Source: Egicoccus sp. AB-alg2 (GTDB lineage: Bacteria; Actinomycetota; Nitriliruptoria; Nitriliruptorales; Nitriliruptoraceae). From it: a DNA stretch of 64,000 nucleotides. The DNA lies in assembly GCF_041821065.1 (NCBI RefSeq), contig NZ_JBGUAX010000008.1:278520-342519 (forward strand), read 5' to 3'. Of this stretch, positions 43,117-51,935 are shown piece by piece. A program made the translations under genes and the position numbers. The notes below the pieces were generated by a model. That model was given only the letters and a program-made list of their open reading frames with translations, was not told the DNA's origin and did not search any database. Each line of letters begins with the position of its first letter. Positions within the stretch are counted from its first letter, which is position 1.

Positions 43117-43436
43117 GCGACGACGGCGTGGTGAACGACCTGCGGTTCTTCTCCGAAGCCGACCTCGACACGGTCGTCGGCCTCGTGATGGAGCTCGCCG
43201 CGCAGCTGCACGAGGAACGGGCGCAGCGCATCGCCCTCGAGGTCGCACTCGAGCGCAGCGGTGTCCTCGATCCCGGTGCGACGCGGACGACCGACCCGGA
43301 GGTCCGCGAGCGGGCCAGTGCCGCCCTCGACGACGCGATGGCCGGCCTTATGCGGCTGATGGCCGAGAGCGGGCCACCCCAACACCCGATCCGCAACGAA
43401 GCCCGCGACGACGCATGGGCAGTGCAGCATGGCTAG
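43113..43436 (+). CDS. Small helical partner protein A of the methyltransferase
   Basis: The 107-residue product, ATG 43113, overlaps the methyltransferase stop. The sequence is almost wholly helical: DLDTVVGLVMELAAQLHEERAQ, then ALEVALERSGVLD, and a second helix with ERASAALDDAMAGLMRLMA. The 106-residue protein at 51592, which also directly follows a methyltransferase gene, shares the pattern D..V..LV.....L...L...R.....LE..LE..G. Conserved pairing indicates a dedicated subunit or stabiliser. No known family is recognised. Confidence 0.6.
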   Translation: MSDDGVVNDLRFFSEADLDTVVGLVMELAAQLHEERAQRIALEVALERSGVLDPGATRTTDPEVRERASAALDDAMAGLMRLMAESGPPQHPIRNEARDDAWAVQHG

Positions 43437-44268
43437 AGCGTTCACCGAGTTCCTCCAGTCCCAGCTGCTCGGCTGGCAACAGGGGTTGTACGGCGGCGGC
43501 TTCGGCGACGTCGAGAGCAAGCTGCTCAGCCTCGACGAGGAGACCGGCGCGTCCAGCACGCTGGTCCGCTTCCCGGCCGGCTACGACCGCCGGGAGCCGT
43601 TCCACGTCATGGCCGACCAGGAACTGTTCGTCCTCGGCGGCGACCTGGTCATCGACGGGCAGGAACACCGCCGCTACACCTACGCGCACCTGCCGGCGGG
43701 ATGGCAGCACGAACGGATCACGTCCCGTGGCGGCGCCGTGGTGCTCGCGTTCTACTCCGGTGAGCCCCGCCTCGTGGGGGGTTCCGCCCCCGAAGGCCTG
43801 CTCGACGAGGCCCGCGCGGTGCCGTTCGTCGACGCGTTCGACGGTGAATGGGGCGCCAACTTCCACCCGAAGTTCCCGCCCGGCGCCGGCCGCAAGTTCC
43901 TGCGGCAGGACCCGCACGACGGCGAACAGACCTGGGTGCTCGGCACCATGCCGCTGCGCTGGGGCCGCCGCCGCGAGAAGCACCCCGTGGTCGAGGAGAT
44001 GTATCTGCTGTCGGGCGAACTGGTGGGCCACCGCGGCCGGATGCACGCCGGGGCCTACTTCTGGCGTCCGCCCGAGGAATGGCACGGGCCGTTCGGTTCG
44101 CCGACGGGCAACCTGATGATCTTCCGCACCAAGGGCGGCCCCCTCTCGACGGTCTACGAGGAGGACCTGGTGCCGTTCGACTGGAACGAGCCCTACGACC
44201 CGATCCTGCCGGACCAGCTCGACTCCCTGCGCGCTACACCGTACGAGGGCGCCTGCCTCTGCTACTGA
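43429..44268 (+). CDS. Cupin-fold protein (DUF4437-like double cupin)
   Basis: ATG 43429 overlaps the previous stop by 8 bases; 279 residues. Two beta-barrel halves are visible. The first has HVMADQELFVLGGDLVIDG and YTYAHLPAGWQHE; the second has HPVVEEMYLLSGELVG followed by GAYFWRPPEEWHGPFG. Metal-binding His/Glu of a cupin are present in the second half (EEMYLL, HGP). Possible roles are dioxygenase, isomerase or ligand sensor. It is translated in step with the small protein and is followed 25 bp later by aldehyde dehydrogenase A. Confidence 0.7.
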   Translation: MARAFTEFLQSQLLGWQQGLYGGGFGDVESKLLSLDEETGASSTLVRFPAGYDRREPFHVMADQELFVLGGDLVIDGQEHRRYTYAHLPAGWQHERITSRGGAVVLAFYSGEPRLVGGSAPEGLLDEARAVPFVDAFDGEWGANFHPKFPPGAGRKFLRQDPHDGEQTWVLGTMPLRWGRRREKHPVVEEMYLLSGELVGHRGRMHAGAYFWRPPEEWHGPFGSPTGNLMIFRTKGGPLSTVYEEDLVPFDWNEPYDPILPDQLDSLRATPYEGACLCY

Positions 44269-44293
44269 CCGACCACCCGGATCGGAGCCAGCA

Positions 44294-45700
44294 ATGACGA
44301 CCGTGTTCGATCCGGTGAGCGGCCGGAGCATCGAAGACGTCCCCGACACCCCCCTCGCCGAACTCGACGGGATCCTTGAGCGTGGCCGCAAGGCCGGACG
44401 CGGCTGGGCGACGGTCGCCGCCTCCGAGCGCGGCCGGCGCCTGCAGCGCGTCGCCGCCCTGCTGCGTGAGCACCTCGACGAGTTGGCCATGCTCGAGACG
44501 CGCAACACCGGGCGTCCCCTGCACAACACGCGGGGCGAGTCGAGCCGCGCGGCCGCCGCCTTCGAGTATTACGCCGGTTTCGCCGACAAGGTGGTGGGGA
44601 CCACGGTGCCCGTTGGTGGTGGCTACCACACCTACACGCTGCGGGAGCCGCGGGGCCTGGCGCTGGGGATCATCCCTTGGAACGCGCCCTACGTGTTCGC
44701 CGCGCTCAAGGTGGCTCCGGCCCTGGCGTTCGGGAACTCGCTCGTGCTCAAGCCGGCGCAGGAGACCCCGTTGACGGCGCTGCGCCTGGCGGAACTGGTC
44801 GCCGAGGCCGGGGTCGACGACGACGTCCTCCAGGTGGTGACCGGTGGTGCGGACGTTGGCGCCGCCCTGACCGACGACCCGCGTCCCGACGTGATCGCCT
44901 TCACCGGGCATCACGCGACGGGCAAGGCCGTGGCCGAGGCGGCGGCCAGGAACCTGACCCCGGTCAGCCTGGAGCTGGGTGGCAAGAGCCCACAGCTGAT
45001 CTTCGCCGACGCGGACCTCGACGCCGCGCTCGACGCGGTGCTGCTCGGCATCTTCGGCCAGACCGGCCAGATGTGCATCGCCGGTTCGCGGATCTACGTG
45101 CAACGGCAGGTCTTCGACGAGTTCGCCCGTAGGCTGCGTGACCGCGTCATGGCGCTGCGTGTCGGCGACCCGCGCGAGGACGGCGTCAACGTCGGGCCGC
45201 AGACCACCGCGCGCCAGCGCGACAAGACCCTGGCGATGATCGATGCCGGGGTGGCCTCGGGTGCGACGATCGCGGCGCAGGCGCCGGTGCCCGACGACCC
45301 GGCGTTGCGCAACGGCTACTTCACCCCGCCGACGGTGTTCACCGACGTGGACCCCCGGATGCCGATCATGGCCGAGGAGATCTTTGGTCCGGTCGCCTGC
45401 CTCGCCCCGTTCACCGACGACGAGGACGCGCTGCGGCTCGCGCACGAGACCGACTTCGGCCTCGCGGCCGGCGTCTGGACCGCCGACGTCGGCCGCGCGC
45501 ACCGGCTCGCGCGGGACCTGCGCGTGGGCACGGTGTGGATCAACACCTACCGGGTGCTGTCGGTCGGGGTCCCGTTCGGTGGTGTGGCCCTGTCCGGGTA
45601 CGGGCGGGAGGGCGGCGAGGCGGCCATCGACCTCTACACCCAGGTCAAGAGCGTGTGGACGTCGCTGACACCGGGCATGCCTCCCGGCTACCGCCTCTGA
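44294..45700 (+). CDS. Aldehyde dehydrogenase A
   Basis: The 468-residue product starts at ATG 44294 after GGAGCC. Catalytic Cys261 lies in GQMCIAGSR and the general base Glu227 in LELGGKSPQ; IIPWNAPY carries the conserved Asn. It resembles betaine/aminobutyraldehyde-type NAD(P) dehydrogenases. A closely similar enzyme is encoded at 55896 (same YYAGFADKVVG / YYAGWADKVLG region). It ends the methyltransferase-cupin operon just before a bidirectional terminator. Confidence 0.9.
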   Translation: MTTVFDPVSGRSIEDVPDTPLAELDGILERGRKAGRGWATVAASERGRRLQRVAALLREHLDELAMLETRNTGRPLHNTRGESSRAAAAFEYYAGFADKVVGTTVPVGGGYHTYTLREPRGLALGIIPWNAPYVFAALKVAPALAFGNSLVLKPAQETPLTALRLAELVAEAGVDDDVLQVVTGGADVGAALTDDPRPDVIAFTGHHATGKAVAEAAARNLTPVSLELGGKSPQLIFADADLDAALDAVLLGIFGQTGQMCIAGSRIYVQRQVFDEFARRLRDRVMALRVGDPREDGVNVGPQTTARQRDKTLAMIDAGVASGATIAAQAPVPDDPALRNGYFTPPTVFTDVDPRMPIMAEEIFGPVACLAPFTDDEDALRLAHETDFGLAAGVWTADVGRAHRLARDLRVGTVWINTYRVLSVGVPFGGVALSGYGREGGEAAIDLYTQVKSVWTSLTPGMPPGYRL

Positions 45701-45714
45701 CACTACGCGAAATA

Positions 45715-45736
45715 GTCCGGCCCCGAGGGGCCGGAC
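45715..45736. terminator. Bidirectional intrinsic terminator
   Basis: GTCCGGCCCC and GGGGCCGGAC form a nearly gap-free hairpin (9 bp with CGAG loop). It sits 15 bp after aldehyde dehydrogenase A and 25 bp before the stop of the convergent hydantoinase gene. Only short T-rich text follows on the minus strand (TATTTCG). Confidence 0.7.
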
Positions 45737-45760
45737 CATTCGTGTGCGGGGCGGGCGAGC

Positions 45761-47227
45761 TCAGTAGCGGGTGGTCGGGCGGTGCTGGAAGCGGCCGTGC
45801 GGCTGCCCGACCACGTTGCCGTCCTCGACGATGCGCTGACCACGCAGGAACACGTCCGTGACGGTGGCGCCGATCTCGACGCCCTCGAGCGCGCTGTACT
45901 CCTGCGTGGACTCGGAGTCCTCGGCGCGGACCACGAAGCTGCGGCTCGGGTCGACCAGCGCGACGTCGGCGTCGTAACCGGGGGCGAGGGTGCCCTTGGT
46001 CCCCAGGCCGTAGCGCTGGGCCGGGTTCCAGCTGGTCAGCCGCGCGATGTCGGGCAGCGACAGGCCGCGCCGGGTGCCTTCGCCGACCATGCCGGGCAGC
46101 AGGTACTCGGCGCCGCCGAAGCCCGACTTGGCCAGGAACACATCGTCGCGGTCCTCTCCGAACTTGATCTCGTCGCGGCAGCAGGCGTGGTCGGAGACGA
46201 CCCAGTCGAGGTTGCCGGCGAGCACGTGCTCCCACAGGGCCTCGACGTCCTCGCGCGGGCGGATCGGCGGATTGACCTTCGCGCCGATGTTGCCGCTCGA
46301 GATGTCGGTGACCAGGTGGGCGAGCGTGACCTCGCGCCGGAAGTCGATGTGGGGGAACGCGTCGCGCATCCGCATCGCGGCGTCGAGCGCCTTGGCCGAG
46401 GTGAGGTGGAGCAGGTTGATGTTGGCCAGGTTGGTCTCGTGCGCGAGGTAGCTCGCGATCGTGATGGCCAGGCCCTCGGAGTGGGGCGGACGCGACAGGT
46501 GGTAGGCCTCGAGGCCCTTGGCCGTGCCCTGCTCCTCGACGATGCGCGTGTACGCCGACATGATCTCGGCGGTCTCACAGTGCAGCGACAGCGAGATCCG
46601 GTCGGCGAGGTCGGGGTGCTGCTCGCGGACGCGCTGCACGCCGCGCATCACGAACTCGAAGTGGGCGTAGTCGTAGCGTTCGTCGGGCGGGGTCATCAGG
46701 AACGACGACTGGTCGTCGGACCGGCCATGCAGCCCGTGCGAGCCGTAGAACATGAAGATCTTGAACGAGCTGACGCCGTGGTCGAGGACCAGCGACTCAA
46801 GCTCGTCGATGTGCTGCTTCATCATGGGGGCGACGTGGAAGGCGTAGTCGACGTGGGCCTTGCCGTCGGTCAGTGCCCGCACCTCGGGGAAGAACTCCGC
46901 GTAGGGGCCGCCCTTGTTGAGGTAGTACCTCCCGGTGCGGATGTAGGTGATGCCGGTGGTCACGCCGCCCTGGGCCGCGGCACGCGACTCGGAACCGGCG
47001 TCGACGTCCAGCGGGTTGTAGATACCCCAGTGCTGGTGAGCGTCGACCGCGCCGGGGAACGCGAGCCGGCCCTTGCCGTCCACGACCTCGGCAGCCGCCG
47101 TGCCGTCGAGCGAGGAGCCGATCTCGGCGATCCGGCCGCCCGCGATCGCGAGGTCACCGTCGATGACCTCGTTGGTGTCGGGACGCACGATGCGGACGTT
47201 GGTGATGATCAGGTCGTGACCTGCCAT
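45761..47227 (-). CDS. Dihydropyrimidinase/hydantoinase/allantoinase-type amidohydrolase
   Basis: The 488-residue product starts at ATG 47227. The HxH pair is His64/His66 (VDAHQHW), the candidate carboxylated Lys156 is in SSFKIFMF, further ligands are His216 in SLHCET and the HLTSAKAL block, and the catalytic Asp is in VVSDHACC. This is the cyclic-amidohydrolase family that opens hydantoin, dihydropyrimidine, allantoin or dihydroorotate rings; the exact member is not clear. The ring-opening chemistry fits with the isochorismatases, which could cleave the resulting amide or carbamoyl group. It is divergent from the nitrilase gene with an operator pair between. Confidence 0.85.
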   Translation of the reverse strand: MAGHDLIITNVRIVRPDTNEVIDGDLAIAGGRIAEIGSSLDGTAAAEVVDGKGRLAFPGAVDAHQHWGIYNPLDVDAGSESRAAAQGGVTTGITYIRTGRYYLNKGGPYAEFFPEVRALTDGKAHVDYAFHVAPMMKQHIDELESLVLDHGVSSFKIFMFYGSHGLHGRSDDQSSFLMTPPDERYDYAHFEFVMRGVQRVREQHPDLADRISLSLHCETAEIMSAYTRIVEEQGTAKGLEAYHLSRPPHSEGLAITIASYLAHETNLANINLLHLTSAKALDAAMRMRDAFPHIDFRREVTLAHLVTDISSGNIGAKVNPPIRPREDVEALWEHVLAGNLDWVVSDHACCRDEIKFGEDRDDVFLAKSGFGGAEYLLPGMVGEGTRRGLSLPDIARLTSWNPAQRYGLGTKGTLAPGYDADVALVDPSRSFVVRAEDSESTQEYSALEGVEIGATVTDVFLRGQRIVEDGNVVGQPHGRFQHRPTTRY

Positions 47228-47266
47228 GGGGACCTCCCGGGACGCGAACCCACAGCATAGGCTGGT

Positions 47267-47303
47267 GTTCCTCTAGCAACAACGTCGTTCCGCTTTGCGC
47301 AAC
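47267..47303. promoter_or_regulatory. Tandem operator between hydantoinase and nitrilase
   Basis: GTTCC-N7-ACAAC (47267-47283) and GTTCC-N7-GCAAC (47287-47303) repeat at 20 bp between divergent starts at 47227 and 47335. Both left halves are perfect. Confidence 0.55.
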
Positions 47304-47334
47304 AGCGTCGCGGGTTGTTCCCAGGGAGGGGAGC

Positions 47335-48309
47335 ATGAGTGCCAGCAATCGGGTCACCGTGGCAGCCGTCCAGGCGGCACCGGTGTTCATGGACCGCGCC
47401 GCGACGGTCGAAAAGACCGCAGCGCTCGTCGACGAGGCCGCCGCCCGCGGTGCCAGGCTGATCGTGTTCCCCGAGTCGTTCGTGCCGGGATTCCCGTACT
47501 GGCCGCGCGCCTACCCGTTGCCCGAGCGTGGGCGTTCGCTCGATGCGCTGGCATACCTGCGGGCCGGCGCGGTCGACCTGGCCCGTGACGAACTGGGCCC
47601 CGTGCGCGAGGCAGCGGCGCGCAACGACGCGATGGTCGTGCTCGGCGTGACCGAGCGAGGTGGTCCCGGCGACCTGCTGCACAACTCGTTGGTCCACATC
47701 GACGTGCAGGGGCAGGTCGTTCACGTCCACCGGAAGCTGCAGGCGACCTTCGACGAGCGCTGTGTCTGGTCCGACGGGGACGCGACCGGGCTCGCGGTGC
47801 ACGATTCGCCGGCGGGACGCCTCGGGGGGCTGATCTGCGGCAACAACTCGATGACCCTGGCGAAGGCCGCCCTGCTGTTGGCGGGGGAACAGGTCCACTG
47901 CGCGGTCTGGCCCGGTTACGACTGGATGTTTCCGAACGCCGAGATCGTCTGCCGCGGGTACGCGGTCGAAGGACGCTGTTTCGTTGTCGTCGCCGCCAGC
48001 TTCCTCCCCGAGGCGCACGTCCCCGACGACTTCCCGCTGCGCGACGACACCTCGTGGCGGATCGACGGTGGGTCAGGGGTGATCGGCCCTGACGGCTCGT
48101 GGCTGGGCGGGCCGCTTCTCGGCGAGGAGGGCATCGTCACCGCCGAGGTCGAGCTCGACCAGCTCGAGCGCCAGCGTGCGGTGCGGGACGCCGTCGACGC
48201 CTACGGCCGCCCCGACCTGTTCCGCCTGCTGGTCAACGTCGCCCCGCAACGGCTTCGCGGCGAGCCGGCCGAGCGCGTACTGGGCGCGGAGTGGCGGGTC
48301 TATTCGTGA
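47335..48309 (+). CDS. Nitrilase-superfamily carbon-nitrogen hydrolase
   Basis: ATG 47335 behind GGGAGGGGAG; 324 residues, the normal nitrilase size. The triad is Glu47 (FPESFVPGFPYW), Lys134 (HRKLQATFDER) and Cys168 (GLICGNN). Branch-1 nitrilases read CWE at the nucleophile; here CGN replaces it, a noticeable variant. The conserved FPGFPYW-type loop and the length favour a true nitrilase or nitrile hydrolase over an amidase. It is alone in its unit, under the operator at 47267-47303, and 66 bp before the next promoter. Confidence 0.85.
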   Translation: MSASNRVTVAAVQAAPVFMDRAATVEKTAALVDEAAARGARLIVFPESFVPGFPYWPRAYPLPERGRSLDALAYLRAGAVDLARDELGPVREAAARNDAMVVLGVTERGGPGDLLHNSLVHIDVQGQVVHVHRKLQATFDERCVWSDGDATGLAVHDSPAGRLGGLICGNNSMTLAKAALLLAGEQVHCAVWPGYDWMFPNAEIVCRGYAVEGRCFVVVAASFLPEAHVPDDFPLRDDTSWRIDGGSGVIGPDGSWLGGPLLGEEGIVTAEVELDQLERQRAVRDAVDAYGRPDLFRLLVNVAPQRLRGEPAERVLGAEWRVYS

Positions 48310-48313
48310 GAGG

Positions 48314-48343
48314 TTGACACCCGAGCGGTTCCACTGGCAGAAT
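48314..48343 (+). promoter_or_regulatory. Sigma-70-type promoter of the CoA-transferase operon
   Basis: TTGACA (48314-48319) is a perfect -35, and CAGAAT (48338-48343) an acceptable -10 at 18 bp spacing. The first operator unit (from 48328) lies inside the spacer and the second just after the -10, a layout suited to repression. Confidence 0.6.
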
Positions 48344-48364
48344 CTTCGTTCCTTCAAGTGGAAC
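48328..48364. promoter_or_regulatory. Tandem operator at the CoA-transferase promoter
   Basis: GTTCC-N7-GAATC (48328-48344) is followed 20 bp later by a perfect GTTCC-N7-GGAAC (48348-48364), ending 11 bp before the GTG start at 48376. Confidence 0.6.
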
Positions 48365-48375
48365 AAAGGGAGGGC

Positions 48376-49587
48376 GTGGCAGCCGATCAGGTGGGAGGGC
48401 CTCTCGCCGGCCTGCGGGTCGTGGACTGTTCCACGATTCTGGCGGGACCGTTGATCGCCCAGATCCTGGGTGACTTCGGGGCGGACGTCGTCAAAGTCGA
48501 GCATCCGCGACGACCCGACGGGATGCGTGGCCACGGTGTCGCCGTCGACGGCGAGGGGCTGTGGTGGAAGGAGATCGCTCGGAACAAGCGCACGGTCGGC
48601 CTCTACCTCGGTGACCCCGACGGGGCCGAGGTGCTGCTCGACCTGGTGCAGCACTCGGACGTGCTGATCGAGAACTTCCGTCCCGGCACGCTTGAGAAGT
48701 GGGGACTCGGCTGGGACGTGCTGCACGAGGCCAATCCGCGTCTGGTGCTGGTGCGCGTGACCGGATTCGGTCAGGACGGCCCGTACGCCGGTCGGCCCGC
48801 GTTCGGCACCCTGGTCGAGGCCATGAGCGGCTTCGCCCACCTCACCGGCCAACCCGATGGTCCCCCGACGCTGCCGGCGTTCGGTCTGGCCGACTCGATC
48901 GCCGGGATCGGCGGTGTCGGCGCCGTAATGATGGCGCTCTACCACCGCGACGCGCGCGGCGGTCGCGGCCAGGTCGTCGACCTGAGCCTGCTCGAGCCGA
49001 TCATGACCGCGGTCGGGCCTGCGCCCACCGTCTACGACAAGCTCGGCATCGAACAGCGTCGACAGGGAAACCGGTCCACGAACAACGCGCCGCGCAACCT
49101 CTACCGCACCTCGGACGGGCATTGGCTCGCGATCTCGACCAGCGCCGACGCCGTGGCTGAGCGCGTCATGCGCCTCGTCGGGCATCCCGAAGTGGTCGAC
49201 GAGCCCTGGTTCGCCACGGGTGCGACCCGGGCCGAACACGCCGACCTCCTCGACGGCTACGTGTCCTCGTGGATCGCCGAGCGCACCCGCGACGAGGTCA
49301 TGGACATCTTCGTCGAGGCCGGCGCCGCGGTCGCGCCCGTCTATGGTCCGGCCGACCTCGTCGCCGACCCCCAGGTCCAGGCTCGCCAGATGCTCACGCG
49401 GGTGGAGGACCCGAGCCTAGGGAGCCTGCTGCAGCACAACGTGCTGTTCCGCCTGTCGGAGACCGCCGGCGGGATCCGGTTCACCGGGCGGCCGCATGCG
49501 GCGGACACCGACGAGGTGCTCGTGCAGGATCTGGGGATGGACCCGCAGTTGGTCGCCGAACTCCGGGAGCGTGGCATTGTCGCGTGA
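48376..49587 (+). CDS. Family III (CaiB/BaiF) CoA transferase
   Basis: GTG 48376 follows AAAGGGAGG; 403 residues. Family blocks are LAGLRVVDCSTILAGPLIAQILGDFGADVVKVEHP (read in parts), ENFRPGTLEKWGLG, VTGFGQDGPYAGRPAF and the catalytic Asp region FGLADSIAGIGG. It moves CoA between acids, so it should activate a degradation product as CoA thioester. The next gene, a CitE/HpcH-like lyase, overlaps it and is a natural partner to cleave the activated acid. No obvious motif reveals the acid. Confidence 0.88.
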   Translation: MAADQVGGPLAGLRVVDCSTILAGPLIAQILGDFGADVVKVEHPRRPDGMRGHGVAVDGEGLWWKEIARNKRTVGLYLGDPDGAEVLLDLVQHSDVLIENFRPGTLEKWGLGWDVLHEANPRLVLVRVTGFGQDGPYAGRPAFGTLVEAMSGFAHLTGQPDGPPTLPAFGLADSIAGIGGVGAVMMALYHRDARGGRGQVVDLSLLEPIMTAVGPAPTVYDKLGIEQRRQGNRSTNNAPRNLYRTSDGHWLAISTSADAVAERVMRLVGHPEVVDEPWFATGATRAEHADLLDGYVSSWIAERTRDEVMDIFVEAGAAVAPVYGPADLVADPQVQARQMLTRVEDPSLGSLLQHNVLFRLSETAGGIRFTGRPHAADTDEVLVQDLGMDPQLVAELRERGIVA

Positions 49588-50464
49588 TCACCGCCTTCAC
49601 CGCAGCTATCTCTACGCGCCGGGGTCGAACCCTGACGTGATGCGCAAGGCGCTGCGAGCCGGCGCGGACGCGGTGATCCTCGACCTCGAGGACGCCGTGG
49701 CGCCGTCCGCCAAGGAGGGTGCGCGGGCCGCGGTCGCCGACCTGCTCGACGAGATCGCGGGCCAGGACACCGCCTGCGACGTCCACGTGCGGGTCAACGC
49801 CGGCCCGGACGGGGTGGACGTCGACGACCTGGCGGCGGTCGTGCGGCCCGCACTTCGTGCCGTCCGGATCCCGAAGGTCGAGTCGGCTGCAGCGATCCGC
49901 GAGCTCGCGGCCACACTCGACGACCTCGAGGCCCGGGCCGGGCTGCCGGTGGGCGATGTCGGGATCTACCCGACCATCGAGTCGGCGGCGGCCGTCGTCG
50001 CACTGGCCGAGATCTGTGGAGCGTCCGCCCGCATCGTGCGTTGCGCGCTGGGCAGTTCGGACCTGCTGGCCGACCTCGCTGCCAGCGGCGACGACGACAC
50101 CGCGACCCTGTATGCGCGGTCGGCACTGGTCGTGCATTCGCGGGCTGCCGGCATCGGGCCGCCGGTCGACAGCGTGCACACCGACCTCCAGGACGAGCCC
50201 GGCCTGAAGCGGAGCGCGCAGCGCGGTCGGTCACTCGGCTTCCACGGCAAGTCGGTGATCCACCCGCGGCAACTGCCGGCCGTGCACGAGGTGTTCACGC
50301 CCGGCGGGGGCGAGGTCGCTGCGGCGCGCGAGATCGTGGCGGCGGCCGATGCGGCCGACCGCGCGGGCGTCGGTGCGACCCGCATCGGCGCGGCCTTCGT
50401 CGACCCGGCGATCGTGGCCCGTGCCCGGGCGCTGCTCGGGCTCGTCGACACCGAACAGGACTGA
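49577..50464 (+). CDS. HpcH/HpaI-type aldolase, citrate-lyase beta-like (CitE/Mcl)
   Basis: TTG 49577, seven bases after GGGAG, fits best (295 residues); GTG 49571 is too close to the ribosome site. RSYLYAPGSNPDVMRKAL with ADAVILDLEDAV, IPKVES, CALGSSDLL and KSVIHPRQL are the substrate and Mg-binding blocks of CitE and malyl-CoA lyase. Without CitD/CitF genes it is not part of a citrate lyase. Following a CoA transferase, cleavage of a 3-hydroxyacyl-CoA such as malyl- or citramalyl-CoA is likely. Confidence 0.85.
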   Translation: MSRDHRLHRSYLYAPGSNPDVMRKALRAGADAVILDLEDAVAPSAKEGARAAVADLLDEIAGQDTACDVHVRVNAGPDGVDVDDLAAVVRPALRAVRIPKVESAAAIRELAATLDDLEARAGLPVGDVGIYPTIESAAAVVALAEICGASARIVRCALGSSDLLADLAASGDDDTATLYARSALVVHSRAAGIGPPVDSVHTDLQDEPGLKRSAQRGRSLGFHGKSVIHPRQLPAVHEVFTPGGGEVAAAREIVAAADAADRAGVGATRIGAAFVDPAIVARARALLGLVDTEQD

Positions 50465-50497
50465 CAGGGTGGACGTCGCGATCACGAGGTGGAGATC

Positions 50498-51550
50498 ATG
50501 ACACAGGGAACCTTCCGGCCGAGCGCGTCGACGCTGGCGGACCACGACTACCTCGACTACGTCGAGGGGGTGCGCAAGTTCGCCAAGTCGGCGATGGACG
50601 CGGCTGCGCGCGCGGTGGTCGAGGACGTCCTAGCCGAACACGGCGAGCCCGTCCGTGACGTGCCGACGCTGCGCGCACTGATCGACCCGTCGCCCGTAGT
50701 CGGCCTGCGCAATCGCTTGCTGCGCTCGCAGCAGGAGATGATGTGGCGCCGGATCCACCAGACCCTCGACGCCCGGCGTGGGGAACTGCTCGCCGAACTC
50801 GAGGCCGCCGAGCAGCGGGGGCCCGGCAGCGTCCACTGGGATCCGGACCTCGCCTACCCGGAGTACTTCACGAGCGCGGACATCCACCTGCAGCCCGAGA
50901 GCTACGAAGGTGACGACCTCGCCGGCTACATCTACCACTACGGCACCAACATCTTCTACGTCGGTCGCAACGACGACGACCGGGCCAAGCAGGGCACCGT
51001 CGACCGCCTGCCGCTGCCGGAGGGGCCCACCGAGGCCGTACTCGACCTGGCGTGCTCCATCGGGCAGTCGACGACGGCGCTCAAGAAGCGCCTGCCCGAA
51101 GCCCGCGTCACCGGCATCGACCTGGCCGCACCGATGGTGCGTTACGCCCATCTGCGGGCGTCTACGCTCGGCATCGACGTCGATTTCCGCCAGGAGTCCG
51201 CAGCCGACCTGTCGTTCGAGGACGGCACCTTCGACCTCGTCTACTGCAACATCCTGTTCCACGAGGTCCCCCGCGAGACGGCGGAGCAGGTCGTGGCCGA
51301 GGCGCACCGCGTCCTGCGCAACGGCGGCATGTTCATCGTCCAGGACTTCGGCAACCGCTCGCCGGACGGTCCGATGACGATGCAGGACTACACCCGCAAC
51401 ATCGACACCAACTTCAACGGCGAACCGTTCGCTAGCCGCTTCGTCTACTCGGACTTCCTCGATCTGCTCCGAGCCACCTTCGCCGACGTGGACCCGGACG
51501 CGAGCCCGGACCCGTCGGGCATCCGTCAGATGCGGGTGTGTCGCAAGTGA
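50498..51550 (+). CDS. SAM-dependent class I methyltransferase B
   Basis: ATG 50498 after GTGGAG; 350 residues. Motif I VLDLACSIGQST lies at residues 181-192, the same place as in paralog A; GIDLAAPMVRYA, FEDGTFDLVYCN and RVLRNGGMFIVQDF follow. The N-terminal helical domain holds MMWRRIHQ and YFTSADIHLQP, matched by MMWRAITD and YYTEYDIHIQP in A. In motif I GCG is replaced by ACS, so SAM binding should be tested. It is followed by a small partner gene as in the first module. Confidence 0.8.
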   Translation: MTQGTFRPSASTLADHDYLDYVEGVRKFAKSAMDAAARAVVEDVLAEHGEPVRDVPTLRALIDPSPVVGLRNRLLRSQQEMMWRRIHQTLDARRGELLAELEAAEQRGPGSVHWDPDLAYPEYFTSADIHLQPESYEGDDLAGYIYHYGTNIFYVGRNDDDRAKQGTVDRLPLPEGPTEAVLDLACSIGQSTTALKKRLPEARVTGIDLAAPMVRYAHLRASTLGIDVDFRQESAADLSFEDGTFDLVYCNILFHEVPRETAEQVVAEAHRVLRNGGMFIVQDFGNRSPDGPMTMQDYTRNIDTNFNGEPFASRFVYSDFLDLLRATFADVDPDASPDPSGIRQMRVCRK

Positions 51551-51591
51551 GCGCCCCAGCGATCGAGCCAGCGACCAGGAGGCCGACCACC

Positions 51592-51912
51592 ATGACCCAG
51601 CCCAGCCCGACGCCCGCGGCGGCCGTGTCCGTCGACCAACGCCACCCGTACTTCCTCGACGACCCGGTCGTGGACGCCCTCGTCGAGGTGTGTCTCGAAC
51701 TCGGCGGCGAGCTGTGGGCCACACGCTCGCGGGTCGCCCGGCTCGAGGGGCTGCTCGAGGTCGGGGGCCGGCCAGTGGCCGAGCTCCTCGAGGAACAGGG
51801 CGGCGCCGAGGAGGGCCGCGCGGCCTGGACCGCCGAACGCGACCAGTTCGTCGAGCGCCTGTTCGGCGTCCTCGCCCGGCGCGACCACGTGCCGGCGAGC
51901 GAGATCGTCTGA
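51592..51912 (+). CDS. Small helical partner protein B of the methyltransferase
   Basis: The 106-residue product starts at ATG 51592, eight bases after AGGAGG. A Pro/Ala-rich N-terminus precedes PYFLDDPVVDALVEVCLELGGEL, then RVARLEGLLEVGG and a final helix ERDQFVERLFGVLA. The spacing of hydrophobics and the R...LE..LE..G motif match the protein at 43113. It ends just before a strong terminator. No known family is recognised. Confidence 0.6.
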   Translation: MTQPSPTPAAAVSVDQRHPYFLDDPVVDALVEVCLELGGELWATRSRVARLEGLLEVGGRPVAELLEEQGGAEEGRAAWTAERDQFVERLFGVLARRDHVPASEIV

Positions 51913-51935
51913 CGCACAAACTGCCCCTTATACGG

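Noticed and set aside
49577..50464. Citrate lyase beta subunit
   Set aside because: No CitD, CitF or CitC/CitX genes are near; pairing with a CoA transferase favours a CoA-ester lyase.
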